A stretch of DNA of 64,000 bases, taken from contig JBFXKW010000008.1 of the NCBI GenBank assembly GCA_050173345.1, forward strand, positions 1 through 64,000, read 5' to 3'. Shown piece after piece: positions 16,563 through 27,509 of the stretch. Source of the DNA: SHWC01 sp050173345. Lineage in GTDB: Bacteria > Pseudomonadota > Alphaproteobacteria > UBA828. The translations under genes were made by a program, and so were the position numbers. Every line of letters begins with the position of its first letter. The first letter of the stretch is position 1. The notes beneath the pieces were generated by a model. It did no database searches. It was not told the DNA's origin and saw only the letters and a list, made by a program, of their open reading frames with translations.

Positions 16563-17681
16563 ATGGGGGCCATCGTGGACTACGCCTACTTCACCATGCC
16601 GCTGCATCCGGTCGAGCGGAACTACACGACGACCCTGAAGGAAGACCGCGCCGCGATCGTGATGGCCGACCGGCTCGGCTTCGCCGAGGCCTATGTCGGC
16701 GAGCATGTCACCGACCGCGCCGAGACCATCACCGACTGCGCCACCTTCATCGCCTCGCTGATCGACGCGACGTCCAGGATCAGGCTCGGCACCGGCACGG
16801 TGAACCTGCCGAACAATCACCCGCTGCAGGTCGCCGCCACCATCGCCATGCTCGACCACCTGCTCGAAGGCCGCTTCATGTTCGGCATCAGCCCGGGCGG
16901 CCTGCTCTCGGACGCCGAGGCCTTCGGCAATCTCGACAACGACCGCACCGCCATGTTCGTCGAGGCGATCGACACGATCCTCGCGCTCTGGACCACCGAG
17001 CCGCCCTACGACATCAAGGGCAAGCACTGGTCGATCTCGACCAAGAAGACCTTCATCCCGGAGATCGGCCAGGGCATGGTGGTGCTGCCCTACCAGAAGC
17101 CGCACCCGCCGATCGTGGTCACCGTGGTCGCGCCGTTCTCGAAGGGCGTGATCGCGGCGGCCGAGCGCGGCTGGCTGCCGATCTCGGCCAATTTCCTGCA
17201 GCCCAAATGGGTGGCGAGCCACTGGCCGATGTATGCGCAGGGGCGCGAAAAGGCAGGCGCTGCGCCCGAGCCGAAGGACTGGCGCGTCGCGCGCAGCATC
17301 TTCGTCGCCGACGACGCGGCGACCGCTGCGCGCTACAGCAAAGGCCTCGACGGGCCGTACGCGCACTACTTCAAGTCGCTCATGCGCAAGCTGGTCGCCA
17401 ATGGCCGCGCCGAGCTGTTCAAGACCGACCGCGCCATGCCCGACGAGGCGGTGACGCTCGAATTCGTGCTCGACACGCTGGTCATCGCCGGCACGGTCGA
17501 CAGCGTGGTCGAGCAGCTCTTGGCGTTCCGCGAGGTGACCGGCGATTTCGGCATGCTCGTCTATGCCGGCCATGACTGGAAGGACGAAAAGCTCGGCCGC
17601 CGCTCGATGGAGCTGTTCGCGACCGAGGTGATGCCGCGGCTCAACCGCGCGATCGGCACAAGCGCCGTCGCGGCGGATTGA
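16563..17681 (+). CDS. LLM-class flavin-dependent oxidoreductase
   Basis: This 372-residue protein belongs to the bacterial luciferase-like monooxygenase superfamily, which uses reduced FMN or F420. The opening FTMPLHPVERNYTTTLKEDR, GFAEAYVGEHVTD, and RIRLGTGTVNLPNNHPLQVAATIAMLDHL are characteristic, as is GRFMFGISPGG. Its substrate is unknown; related enzymes oxidise alkanes, sulfonates or aldehydes. The start is uncertain: ATG 16548, ATG 16563 and GTG 16575 are in frame and none has a strong ribosome binding site. A dehydrogenase gene follows after 28 bases. Confidence 0.85.
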   Translation: MGAIVDYAYFTMPLHPVERNYTTTLKEDRAAIVMADRLGFAEAYVGEHVTDRAETITDCATFIASLIDATSRIRLGTGTVNLPNNHPLQVAATIAMLDHLLEGRFMFGISPGGLLSDAEAFGNLDNDRTAMFVEAIDTILALWTTEPPYDIKGKHWSISTKKTFIPEIGQGMVVLPYQKPHPPIVVTVVAPFSKGVIAAAERGWLPISANFLQPKWVASHWPMYAQGREKAGAAPEPKDWRVARSIFVADDAATAARYSKGLDGPYAHYFKSLMRKLVANGRAELFKTDRAMPDEAVTLEFVLDTLVIAGTVDSVVEQLLAFREVTGDFGMLVYAGHDWKDEKLGRRSMELFATEVMPRLNRAIGTSAVAAD

Positions 17682-17709
17682 GCGCCGCAGGCACACGGCG
17701 ATCGCTGCG

Positions 17710-18594
17710 ATGACTGCGAGCACGCGTCCCCCCGTCGGCGTGGTCGGGCTCGGCATCATGGGCTCGGCGGTCTCGCCGAACCTGATCGCGGCCGGCTTTC
17801 CGGTGATCGGCTATGACCTGAGGCCCGAGGCGCGCGCAGCGCTCGAAGCGGCGGGCGGCAAAGCGGCAACCTCGCTCGCCGCGCTCGCCGCCGAAGCGCC
17901 GGTGCTGCTCTGCTTCCTGCCCACCGGCGACGCACTCGATGCGGTGGCGGGCGAGTTCGCCGCCTCGAACGCGCCGCCGCGCACCGTGATCGAGTGCAGC
18001 ACGCTCGCGCTCGACGACAAGGAAAAGGCACGCGATACGCTCGAAGCCGCCGGCCATACCCTGCTCGACTGCCCGTTGAGCGGCACCGGCGCGCAGGCGC
18101 GCAACCGCGACCTCGTGGTACTCGGCAGCGGCGACCAAGCCGCGTTCGAGCGCTGCCGCCCCGTGTTCGACGGCTTCGCGCGCGTGGTGAAATATGTCGG
18201 GCCGTTCGGCAACGGCATGCGCATGAAGCTGGTTGCCAACCTGCTGGTCGCCGTGCACAACTGCGCCGCCGCCGAGGCGCTCACGCTCGCGCGCAAGGCA
18301 GGCCTCGACCCCAAGCTGGTGCAGGAGACGCTCAGGGAAGGCGCCGGCGGCTCGCGCATGTGGGACATCCGCGGGCCGATGATGGTCGAGCGGCGCTACA
18401 CGCCGGCGACCATGAAGATCGACGTGTTCCAGAAAGACCTGTCGCTGATGACCGCGTTCGCGGCGGAGCTGCGCTGCCCCGCCCCGCTGCTCGACGCTGC
18501 GGCGAAGCTCTATGACGAAGCGGAAGCCGCCGGCCTCGGCGCGCAGGATTCGGCCGCCGTCTGCGCCGTGCTGGAGAAGAAGGCGGGGCTCTGA
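17710..18594 (+). CDS. 3-hydroxyisobutyrate dehydrogenase-family oxidoreductase
   Basis: This 294-residue beta-hydroxyacid dehydrogenase has the N-terminal NAD(P) motif GVVGLGIMGSAVSPNLIAAG, the substrate loop DCPLSGTGAQA, and the catalytic-lysine helix GNGMRMKLVANLLVA. The C-terminal helical domain is complete. Members oxidise 3-hydroxyisobutyrate, tartronate semialdehyde and similar acids. Its position 28 bases after the flavin oxidoreductase suggests one transcript and perhaps one degradation route, but the substrate is not clear. Confidence 0.87.
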   Translation: MTASTRPPVGVVGLGIMGSAVSPNLIAAGFPVIGYDLRPEARAALEAAGGKAATSLAALAAEAPVLLCFLPTGDALDAVAGEFAASNAPPRTVIECSTLALDDKEKARDTLEAAGHTLLDCPLSGTGAQARNRDLVVLGSGDQAAFERCRPVFDGFARVVKYVGPFGNGMRMKLVANLLVAVHNCAAAEALTLARKAGLDPKLVQETLREGAGGSRMWDIRGPMMVERRYTPATMKIDVFQKDLSLMTAFAAELRCPAPLLDAAAKLYDEAEAAGLGAQDSAAVCAVLEKKAGL

Positions 18595-18689
18595 GGCGCG
18601 CCGCGACCGGCCCGTTTCACGATTGACCCGCGGCGGCGCGCGACCCGATAGTTCCTCATTGAACCATACATGAACCTCGGGAGGGGGCC

Positions 18690-19199
18690 GTGCGAAAGAG
18701 ACCATGGGGCGCCGCCGCGCTGTCGGCGATCGTTTGCACGCTCTTCGTTCTGACTTTCGCTCCCACGCATGCGAACGGGGCGGACGCGAAGACCGAGGCC
18801 ATCCGCAGCCTGCTCGACGAGACCGGCTCCATGGCGCTCGCCAAGCAGCTCTCGCAACAGGTGCTGCCCGAGGTCTGGAAGATGGTTCGGCAGCAGAACC
18901 CCGACATCTCGGACGATTTCGTCTCGGTGATGAACGAGGAATTCGACAGGACGTTCGACGAGAAGATCCCCGAGCTGTACGGGAAGATGATCGGCGTCTA
19001 CGACGCCTATTTCACCGCCGAGGAGATCGACGGGCTGTTGGCGTTCTACAGGACAGACCTCGGCAAGCGGCTCATCGAGGTCACGCCGGCGCTCTCGACC
19101 CAGATCGTTTCCGTGAGCCAGGATTGGTCGGGCAACGTCCTGTGGCCGCTGGTCGCCGAACGGGTAGACGCCCGGCTGCGCGAGGCGGGCAACCAGTAA
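18690..19199 (+). CDS. DUF2059 periplasmic protein
   Basis: This 169-residue protein has a signal peptide (basic start, hydrophobic core, cleavage near THANGADA) and a DUF2059 domain. The domain's typical core is IGVYDAYFTAEEIDGLLAFYRTD followed by GKRLIEVTPAL. The family is common in Proteobacteria, exported, and of unknown function. A terminator-like hairpin starts directly after the stop codon. Confidence 0.82.
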   Translation: MRKRPWGAAALSAIVCTLFVLTFAPTHANGADAKTEAIRSLLDETGSMALAKQLSQQVLPEVWKMVRQQNPDISDDFVSVMNEEFDRTFDEKIPELYGKMIGVYDAYFTAEEIDGLLAFYRTDLGKRLIEVTPALSTQIVSVSQDWSGNVLWPLVAERVDARLREAGNQ

Positions 19200-19224
19200 G
19201 GAAGCGAGGCGCTTCCTCTTATTT
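19200..19224 (+). terminator. Terminator-like hairpin after the DUF2059 gene
   Basis: GGAAGCG-AGG-CGCTTCC is a perfect 7-bp stem directly after the TAA stop, followed by TCTTATTT. The T-run is imperfect, so termination efficiency is uncertain. Confidence 0.55.
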
Positions 19225-19225
19225 C

Positions 19226-19388
19226 CGTCATTGCCGGGCTTGACCCGGCAATCCATCGCGCAGCGGCACAGGCGTCGCTAGAAGACCAACCACAAAGACA
19301 CCAAGGTACAAAGAGAGCCTTCCTTTGTGCCTTGGTGCCTTCGTGGTGAACATTCCTGGATTGCCGGGTCAAGCCCGGCAATGACGAA
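19226..19388. repeat. Nested double palindrome
   Basis: The outer arms are CGTCATTGCCGGGCTTGACC-type units (19226-19255 and 19355-19386) in opposite orientation. Between them is an unrelated inverted pair: ACCACAAAGACACCAAGGTA... near 19290 and its imperfect complement ending at 19354, with arms of about 26 bases. This suggests one repeat element inserted within another. Together with 19427-19530 and the terminator it fills the 388-nt gap before the MetE-like gene. Confidence 0.7.
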
Positions 19389-19426
19389 GAGAGAGGGTCG
19401 CACCGATAGTTGCCCACACCCAAATC

Positions 19427-19530
19427 GTCATGCCCCTCCCCCGGCTTGACCGGGGGATTGACCGGGGCATCCATCGTGCAGCGAGCGGGTTGCCGACATG
19501 GATGGCCCGGTCAAGCCGGGCCATGACGAT
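19427..19530. repeat. Palindromic intergenic repeat pair
   Basis: Same family as 11442-11527: CGTCATGCCC...CCGGCTTGACCGGGG in one direction, GATGGCCCGGTCAAGCCGGG in the other, with the same ATCCATCG-GCAGCGAGC-GGTTGCCGACATGGATG linker type. The left arm has a short internal duplication (GACCGGGG repeated). Confidence 0.75.
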
Positions 19531-19587
19531 TAACTAGAAAAAGGGCCGGCGACCACCGCTAAATTAGAAAGAACGCCGCCGCCCCGC

Positions 19588-20787
19588 CTACGCCGCCTTC
19601 TTCTTGCCCCAGAGCCTTTGGCTCGCGATCTTCGCGCCGTCGCGCAGCGCTTCGAGCTTGGCCCAGACCACGTCCTCAGCGATGAACTCGTAGCTCGCGA
19701 AGGTGCCGAAGCCGCAATCGGTGCCGGCGATGACGCGCTCCCTATCGCCGACCACCGCGACCGCCTCGCAGAGGCGATTCGCCACCACCTCGGGGTGCTC
19801 CAGATAGTTGGTGGTCACGTCGATCACGCCGGGGATCAAGAGCATGTCCTTCGGCAGCTTGTGCTTCTTGAAGGCGATCGTCTCGTGCTCGTGGCGCGGA
19901 TTGCCGAGCGGGAGCGACAGCGCGCCGACCTTGGCCCGGTAGATGATCGGCAGGATGTCCTCGGCCGCCACGTCGTCCTGGTGCGGGCCGTTCCAGTTGC
20001 CCCAGCAGACGTGCAGCCGCACCCGGTCCCTCGGCACATCGGCGAGCGCGACGTTCATCGCCTCGATGTGCAGCTCGACCCGCTTGAGGAATTCCTTGAG
20101 CGTCTTGTCGCCGTACATGATGACGCGCTCCATGGCGAGGTCGGGCGCGTCGAGCTGCAGCACATAGCCCTGGGAGACGACGTAGTCGTATTCCTTCTTG
20201 AGCTCGCGCGCGATCGCCATGACGTAGTCGGCGTCGTCCCGATACGCCTTGTTCTTGGGCGCGCGCAGCATGGTGGTGGAGACGATGCCGGGCGAGGCCG
20301 CCGACATGAAGAGCTCGGCGAACTTGACGCCGGTGCGCTTGAGCGCGGCCTGCATGGCGGCGGCTTCCGCCTTGGCCTCGGTCAGCGCGTCGTCATAGTG
20401 GATCTCGCCGATCGCCTGGGGCGCGTTCCACACCTTGGCGAGCTCGTCCGAGATACCGATCTGCCGTTTGAAATAGTCGGCGAACTTCGGGAATTTCTGC
20501 ATGTCGAGCGCGGGCTTGCGGCGCGATTCGCCGCCGAAGCCGGTCATGCGCTCCATCGTGTAGGTCGAGAAGCCGACGCGCGGCATCTCGCCGTCGTTCG
20601 CAATGTCGACCCCGGCCCCGGCCTGGAGCTTGAGCGTGAGGTCGAGCGCCTTGGCGATCTCGGCGTTGAGCTGGGCCTTGCTGTAGGGCTTCTTCTGCTC
20701 GCGCCGGACCAGCAGCTTGGAGAGCTTGGTGGGGCGCGGCAGGCTGCCGGTGTGGGTGGTGAGAATCCGCTTGGTGCTGTGCTTCAT
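19588..20787 (-). CDS. Cobalamin-independent methionine synthase II-like protein
   Basis: This 399-residue protein corresponds to the C-terminal catalytic half of MetE and related zinc-dependent methyl/alkyl transferases. It opens with RILTTHTGSLPRP, typical of the family. Zinc ligands are visible as His and Cys in LHVCWGNWNGPH and Cys in AGTDCGFGTF, with acidic residues around HEHE between them. Because the N-terminal MetE half is missing, it may be a stand-alone methyltransferase or an epoxyalkane:CoM transferase-like enzyme rather than a full methionine synthase. No cobalamin domain is present. Confidence 0.85.
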   Translation of the reverse strand: MKHSTKRILTTHTGSLPRPTKLSKLLVRREQKKPYSKAQLNAEIAKALDLTLKLQAGAGVDIANDGEMPRVGFSTYTMERMTGFGGESRRKPALDMQKFPKFADYFKRQIGISDELAKVWNAPQAIGEIHYDDALTEAKAEAAAMQAALKRTGVKFAELFMSAASPGIVSTTMLRAPKNKAYRDDADYVMAIARELKKEYDYVVSQGYVLQLDAPDLAMERVIMYGDKTLKEFLKRVELHIEAMNVALADVPRDRVRLHVCWGNWNGPHQDDVAAEDILPIIYRAKVGALSLPLGNPRHEHETIAFKKHKLPKDMLLIPGVIDVTTNYLEHPEVVANRLCEAVAVVGDRERVIAGTDCGFGTFASYEFIAEDVVWAKLEALRDGAKIASQRLWGKKKAA

Positions 20788-20857
20788 TGGCGCCTCCCCT
20801 GTGTGACGGGGAAATTAGCGAAGCACCCGCAGCCGCGCAATCGGCGGCACCAAAGGA

Positions 20858-23233
<2,376 letters not shown>

Positions 23234-23247
23234 GTCGTCTCTGAGGC

Positions 23248-23276
23248 TTGATACCAATACCCGGTAAGGGTATATA
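23248..23276 (+). promoter_or_regulatory. csoR promoter with operator palindrome in the spacer
   Basis: -35 TTGATA (23248-23253) and -10 TATATA (23271-23276) are separated by exactly 17 bases. The inverted repeat ATACCC-GGTAA-GGGTAT (23257-23273) fills the spacer and resembles CsoR-type G/C-tract operators. Start codon ATG 23284 is only 8 bases after the -10, so the csoR mRNA may be leaderless. The same operator is placed to control the divergent copA. Confidence 0.65.
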
Positions 23277-23283
23277 GGCGATC

Positions 23284-23559
23284 ATGGACGACGAGGTCAA
23301 GGCGGCGTGCAGAAAACGCCTGAGCCGGATCGAGGGCCAGGTGCGCGGCCTCGCCCGCATGGTCGAGGAAGAGCGCTACTGCATCGACATCGTGACGCAG
23401 ATCGCCGCGGTGCGCGCGGCGCTGCGCCGCGTCGAGGAAGAGCTCCTGCGCCAGCACGTCGCGCACTGCGTGGAGCACGCGATCGAGAGCGGCGATCAGG
23501 CCGAGCAGCGCAAGAAGGTCGCCGAGCTGATGGCGGTGTTCGCGCGGACGGATCGCTGA
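23284..23559 (+). CDS. csoR: Copper-sensing repressor, CsoR/RcnR family
   Basis: This 91-residue all-helical repressor has the family core KRLSRIEGQVRGLARMVEEERYC. The Cu(I) ligand set of CsoR is present as Cys33, His58 and Cys62, with the same spacing as Cys36-His61-Cys65 of the mycobacterial protein, and Tyr32 precedes the first Cys. It should bind DNA without copper and release it when Cu(I) binds. It is divergent from copA, with a palindrome in the shared 50-base promoter region. An RcnR nickel role is less likely given the copper pump next door. Confidence 0.9.
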   Translation: MDDEVKAACRKRLSRIEGQVRGLARMVEEERYCIDIVTQIAAVRAALRRVEEELLRQHVAHCVEHAIESGDQAEQRKKVAELMAVFARTDR

Positions 23560-23719
23560 GCCGCATTGCAGTGCAGCGAGAAGCACGGCTGCGCCGGCCG
23601 AGGAATCATTTGTCATCGAAACTGGCGATCCGTCATACTGCGGGCCGCCCGCACGGAAACGCCCCCTCTTGTAACCGGCGTGTTGGAGGACCGCGGGCCA
23701 ATTCATGGGAGGAGGTTCA

Positions 23720-24847
23720 GTGTTCACATCGTCGATGAAGAAACTCGCCTTGGGCGTCGCCGCCAGCGCCATCGCCCTCGGCCTGATCGTCGGCGGCGTC
23801 GCCAGCAAGCCGGCGAACGCCGAGGAAACCTACAATCCGGAATGCTTCGCGCCCGATGCGCGCAGCAAAAAGGTGATCCAGTATCCGGCCAAGGAAGGCC
23901 CCTACCGGCTAGCGCTTGCCAACGGCTTCGTCGGCAACAGCTGGCGCATCCAGATGATCCAGAGCCTCAAGGCGTGGGCGGCGCGGCCCGAGAACGCCAA
24001 GGACATCAAGGAGCTCAAGGTCGTCTCGACCGGCACCGACGTGGCCGCCCAGATCGCGGCGATCGACAACATGATCGCCGCCGGCTTCGACGCGATCTTC
24101 TTCATCGCGGTCAACCCGACCGCCTTCGAGCCGGTGATCAAGCGCGCCGAGCGGGCGGGCGTCGTGCTCGTGCCGTTCGACAACGTGATCGACAGCGACA
24201 AGGTCGTCATCATCAACGAGCCCCAGATCCCGTTCGAGGAGGTCAAGGCCCAATACATCCTCGACCACATGGCGGAGAAGAAGGGCAAGGTGCTCGAAGT
24301 GCGCGGCCTGCCGGGCAACTCGGTCGACCGCGACCGCTCGATCGGCATGCACAACGTGTTCGACAAGGTGCCGGAGATCGAGGTGATCACCGTGGTCGGC
24401 AATTGGGACGACGGCACGACGCAGAAGGTGGTGACCGACGCGCTGAACACCCACGGCCAGTTCGCCGCGTTCGTCCCGCAGCACGGCACGACCGGCCTGA
24501 TGAACGCGCTGATCGCGGCCAACCATCCGAAGGTGCCGATCGGCGGCGGCGGCGAGAATGGCTCGCTGCGCATGATCAAGGAAGGCGGCTGGACGTCGAT
24601 CAGCCGGGTCCAGACCCCAGCCTTGTCGGCGGTCGCCGCCAAGGCCGCCGTCGCCCTGCTGCAGGGCCACCCGCTGCCGCAGCTGGTCGGCCTGCCGATC
24701 CCGACGCTCACGACCGAGGATCTGGTGGACGGCAAGACCTACTTCTCCAACGCGCCGGACAATTTCCAGGCGGGCGCCGATATTCCGGCCTGCGACATCG
24801 TCCTGCCGCTCGAGGAGCTGCTCCAGCAGTCGCCTGACAACACCTGA
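23720..24847 (+). CDS. Sugar ABC transporter substrate-binding protein
   Basis: This 375-residue periplasmic protein has a signal peptide (MKKLALGVAASAIALGL, cleavage near ANA|EE) and a type I periplasmic-binding (RbsB-like) fold: AAIDNMIAAGFDAIFFIAVNP, ERAGVVLVPFDN, KGKVLEVRGLPGN, QHGTTGLMNALI. GTG 23720 is chosen because GGAGG sits 5 bases upstream; ATG 23735 is an alternative that also gives a signal peptide. It starts a four-gene importer operon. The ligand is unknown; a pentose, hexose or related small molecule is likely. Confidence 0.9.
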   Translation: MFTSSMKKLALGVAASAIALGLIVGGVASKPANAEETYNPECFAPDARSKKVIQYPAKEGPYRLALANGFVGNSWRIQMIQSLKAWAARPENAKDIKELKVVSTGTDVAAQIAAIDNMIAAGFDAIFFIAVNPTAFEPVIKRAERAGVVLVPFDNVIDSDKVVIINEPQIPFEEVKAQYILDHMAEKKGKVLEVRGLPGNSVDRDRSIGMHNVFDKVPEIEVITVVGNWDDGTTQKVVTDALNTHGQFAAFVPQHGTTGLMNALIAANHPKVPIGGGGENGSLRMIKEGGWTSISRVQTPALSAVAAKAAVALLQGHPLPQLVGLPIPTLTTEDLVDGKTYFSNAPDNFQAGADIPACDIVLPLEELLQQSPDNT

Positions 24848-24873
24848 TCCAGGCCGGCTGTGACCGACTGGGC

Positions 24874-24904
24874 GCCGCCGGGCTCGATGTTCGGGCCCGG
24901 CGGC
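24874..24904 (+). promoter_or_regulatory. Intercistronic hairpin after the binding-protein gene
   Basis: GCCGCCGGGC and GCCCGGCGGC form a perfect 10-bp stem around an 11-base loop. It has no T-run and lies between the binding-protein and ATPase genes. Such hairpins often protect the upstream mRNA and so raise the amount of binding protein over membrane parts. Confidence 0.6.
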
Positions 24905-24972
24905 CCCGTTCCGCAGAGATCGCTTTCTCATCCTCGAGGACCGGCTCGCCGCCATGAGCCGCAGGGTTTGCC

Positions 24973-26535
24973 GTGACTGAAGCACCCCGAACGCCGTTCT
25001 GGCGCATGAGTGGAATCACGAAGCGCTATGGCGGCGTGACCGCGCTCGACAATGTCGACTTTCAGTCCGAGCGCGGCTCGATCCACGCCGTGCTCGGCGA
25101 GAACGGCGCCGGCAAGTCGACGCTCATCAAGATCATCTCGGGCGTGGTGCGCCCCGACGCCGGCGAGATGGCGCTCGAGGGCAAGCCGGTCTCGTTCGCC
25201 GATCCGCTGGATGCCGTCCGTCACGGCATCGCCTGCGTGTTCCAGGAGCTGTCGCTCCTGCCCGACCTCTCGGTCGCCGACAATATCTGCATCACCGACC
25301 CGCCCGGCCGCTACGGCTTCATTCACCAGCGCCGCCAGCGCGCCCGCGCCGAAGAGCTTCTCGCGCGGGTCGGCTGCGCCGACATCAACCCGCGCCGCCA
25401 TCTGAGCGAGCTGCCGCTGTCGCGCCGCCAGATGGTCGAGATCGCGAAGGCGCTCGGTCGCGAGCCGAAAATCCTCATCCTCGACGAGGCGACCTCGGCG
25501 CTCACCGCGGCCGACGTCGAGAAGGTCTACGCGATCCTCAGGAGCCTGCGGGATCAGGGCCTCTGCATCCTCTACATCTCGCACCGCATGCACGAGATCG
25601 AGGCGCTGGCCGACACCTGCTCGGTGTTCCGCAACGGCCGCCACATCGAGACCTTCGCCGCCAACAGCAAGAGCCACGACGAGATCGTCCAGCTCATGAT
25701 CGGGCGCGAGATCAGCCACGTCTTCCCCGAGAAGCCGGCGGCGGAGCCGGCCGGCGAGCCGGTGCTCGACGTCCAGGGCCTGAGCTGGGCCGACCGGCTG
25801 CATGGCATCTCGATGAGCGTGGGCAAAGGCGAGATCGTCGGCCTCGGCGGCCTCGACGGCCAGGGCCAGCGCGAGTTCCTGCTCGCGCTCTTCGGCGTGC
25901 TGCGCGGCGTGTCGGGCAAGGTTCTGCTCGACGGGCGGCCGGTCCATATCGGCTCGCCCGCGCAGGCGAAGAGCCGCCGCTACGGCTTCGCGCTCATCCC
26001 GGAGGATCGCAAGAACGAAGGCCTCATGCTGCCCATGTCGGTCGGCGACAACATGACGATCGCGGCGCTCGACAGGCTGACCCATCACTTCGTGGTCAAG
26101 CGCAGCGAGGAGCGCGCCCATATCGACGACATGGTGCGCCAGCTCCAGATCAAGGCCGGCAACATCGCCGATGCGGTGGCCGGCCTCTCTGGCGGCAACC
26201 AGCAGAAGGTGGTGATCGCCAAATGGCTGATGACCGAGGCGCGGCTTCTCCTGCTGATGGACCCGACGCGCGGCATCGACGTCGGCACCAAGCAGGAGAT
26301 CTACCGCCTGCTGCGCCGCCTTGCCGATTCGGGCGTCTCGATCGTGTTCTACACGACCGACTATGACGAGCTGATCGGCATGTGCGACCGCGTGCTGATC
26401 TTCTACGACGGCAGCATCATCCGCACGCTCGAAGGCGCGGACATCACCGAGCACAATATCGTCTCGAGCGCGCTCAACCTGGTGCGCGACGAAGACGCCG
26501 CACCCTCGCAGGCGGCGGCCGGGGGCTCCGAATGA
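24973..26535 (+). CDS. Sugar ABC transporter ATP-binding protein (two ATPase domains)
   Basis: This 520-residue protein carries two fused ABC ATPase domains, like RbsA, MglA and AraG. The first has a full Walker A (GENGAGKST) and Walker B (ILILDEATSAL). The second has a degenerate Walker A (GGLDGQGQREF), as is usual in this class, but a good signature motif (LSGGNQQKVVIAKWL). The first domain's signature is degenerate (LPLSRRQMVEIAKAL). It starts with GTG and its stop overlaps the next gene (ATGA). Confidence 0.92.
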   Translation: MTEAPRTPFWRMSGITKRYGGVTALDNVDFQSERGSIHAVLGENGAGKSTLIKIISGVVRPDAGEMALEGKPVSFADPLDAVRHGIACVFQELSLLPDLSVADNICITDPPGRYGFIHQRRQRARAEELLARVGCADINPRRHLSELPLSRRQMVEIAKALGREPKILILDEATSALTAADVEKVYAILRSLRDQGLCILYISHRMHEIEALADTCSVFRNGRHIETFAANSKSHDEIVQLMIGREISHVFPEKPAAEPAGEPVLDVQGLSWADRLHGISMSVGKGEIVGLGGLDGQGQREFLLALFGVLRGVSGKVLLDGRPVHIGSPAQAKSRRYGFALIPEDRKNEGLMLPMSVGDNMTIAALDRLTHHFVVKRSEERAHIDDMVRQLQIKAGNIADAVAGLSGGNQQKVVIAKWLMTEARLLLLMDPTRGIDVGTKQEIYRLLRRLADSGVSIVFYTTDYDELIGMCDRVLIFYDGSIIRTLEGADITEHNIVSSALNLVRDEDAAPSQAAAGGSE

Positions 26536-27509
26536 CCACGGACCTGCTGCTCCGGCTGCGCTACAACAGCGGGCCGCTGTTCGCGCTCGCCGTCTTCCTC
26601 GCCATGTTCATCGTCTTCCTCAGCCTGCACCCGCGCGGGCTGTCGGTCTACGTCATGACCACCGCCGGCAATCAGGGCTTCGGCCTTGCGCTCGTCGCCA
26701 TGGCGCAGACCGTCGCGGTGCTGACCGCGGGGCTCGACCTCTCGGTCGGCTCGGTGCTGGCGCTCTCCAACTGCCTGGCCTCGGCGCTGGTCAGCGGCTC
26801 GCCCGGCGAGATCGTCCTCGGCATCGTGCTCGTTCTCCTGTGCGGCGCGGGCTGCGGCCTGCTCAACGGACTGATCATCGTGTTCGGCCGCATCCAGCCG
26901 CTGATCGCGACGCTCGCGACCGGCGCGGTCTATCTCGGCCTCGCGCTCGTCATCCGCCCGATTCCAGGCGGCTCGGTGGACGAGGCGCTCTCCGAGGCGC
27001 TCACCTACGAGACCTTCGGCGTGGTGCCGACCTCGCTCCTCATCCTGCTCGGCATCGTTCTGCTCGTCTGGCTGCCTTACAAGAACTCGAAGCTCGGCCG
27101 CGGCGCCTATGCGGTCGGCACCTCCGAGCAGGCGGCGCTGCTCTCGGGCGTGCGGGTCGGCCGCGCCAAGATCGCGGCCTACACGCTCAGCGGCGTGTTC
27201 GCGGCGACCGGCGGCCTCTACATCAGCTTCCAGACCTTGAGCGGCGACGCGCTGATCGGGCCGTCCTACACGCTCAACTCGATCGCCGCCGTGGTGATCG
27301 GCGGCACCTCGCTGTTCGGCGGCGTCGGCGGCGTGGTCGGCTCGATCTTCGGCGCCTACATCCTGCGCACGATCAACGGGCTGCTCTTCTTCGCGGCGGT
27401 GCCGCCGCTGGCGCAGCCGCTGTTCGAGGGCATCGTGCTCCTGGTCGCGGTCGGCCTCGGCGCGCTCCGCGTGCTCAAGATCAGGAACCGGCTGGAGCTT
27501 CTGGCATGA
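26532..27509 (+). CDS. Sugar ABC transporter permease 1
   Basis: This 325-residue inner-membrane protein of the RbsC/BPD_transp_2 family has 8-10 hydrophobic segments and the family's conserved loop (LTAGLDLSVGSVLALSN). ATG 26532 overlaps the ATPase stop by four bases and its own stop overlaps the second permease start, so the three are translationally coupled. Two different permeases suggest a heterodimeric channel, as in Lsr, Rha or Ytf-type importers. Confidence 0.9.
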   Translation: MTTDLLLRLRYNSGPLFALAVFLAMFIVFLSLHPRGLSVYVMTTAGNQGFGLALVAMAQTVAVLTAGLDLSVGSVLALSNCLASALVSGSPGEIVLGIVLVLLCGAGCGLLNGLIIVFGRIQPLIATLATGAVYLGLALVIRPIPGGSVDEALSEALTYETFGVVPTSLLILLGIVLLVWLPYKNSKLGRGAYAVGTSEQAALLSGVRVGRAKIAAYTLSGVFAATGGLYISFQTLSGDALIGPSYTLNSIAAVVIGGTSLFGGVGGVVGSIFGAYILRTINGLLFFAAVPPLAQPLFEGIVLLVAVGLGALRVLKIRNRLELLA

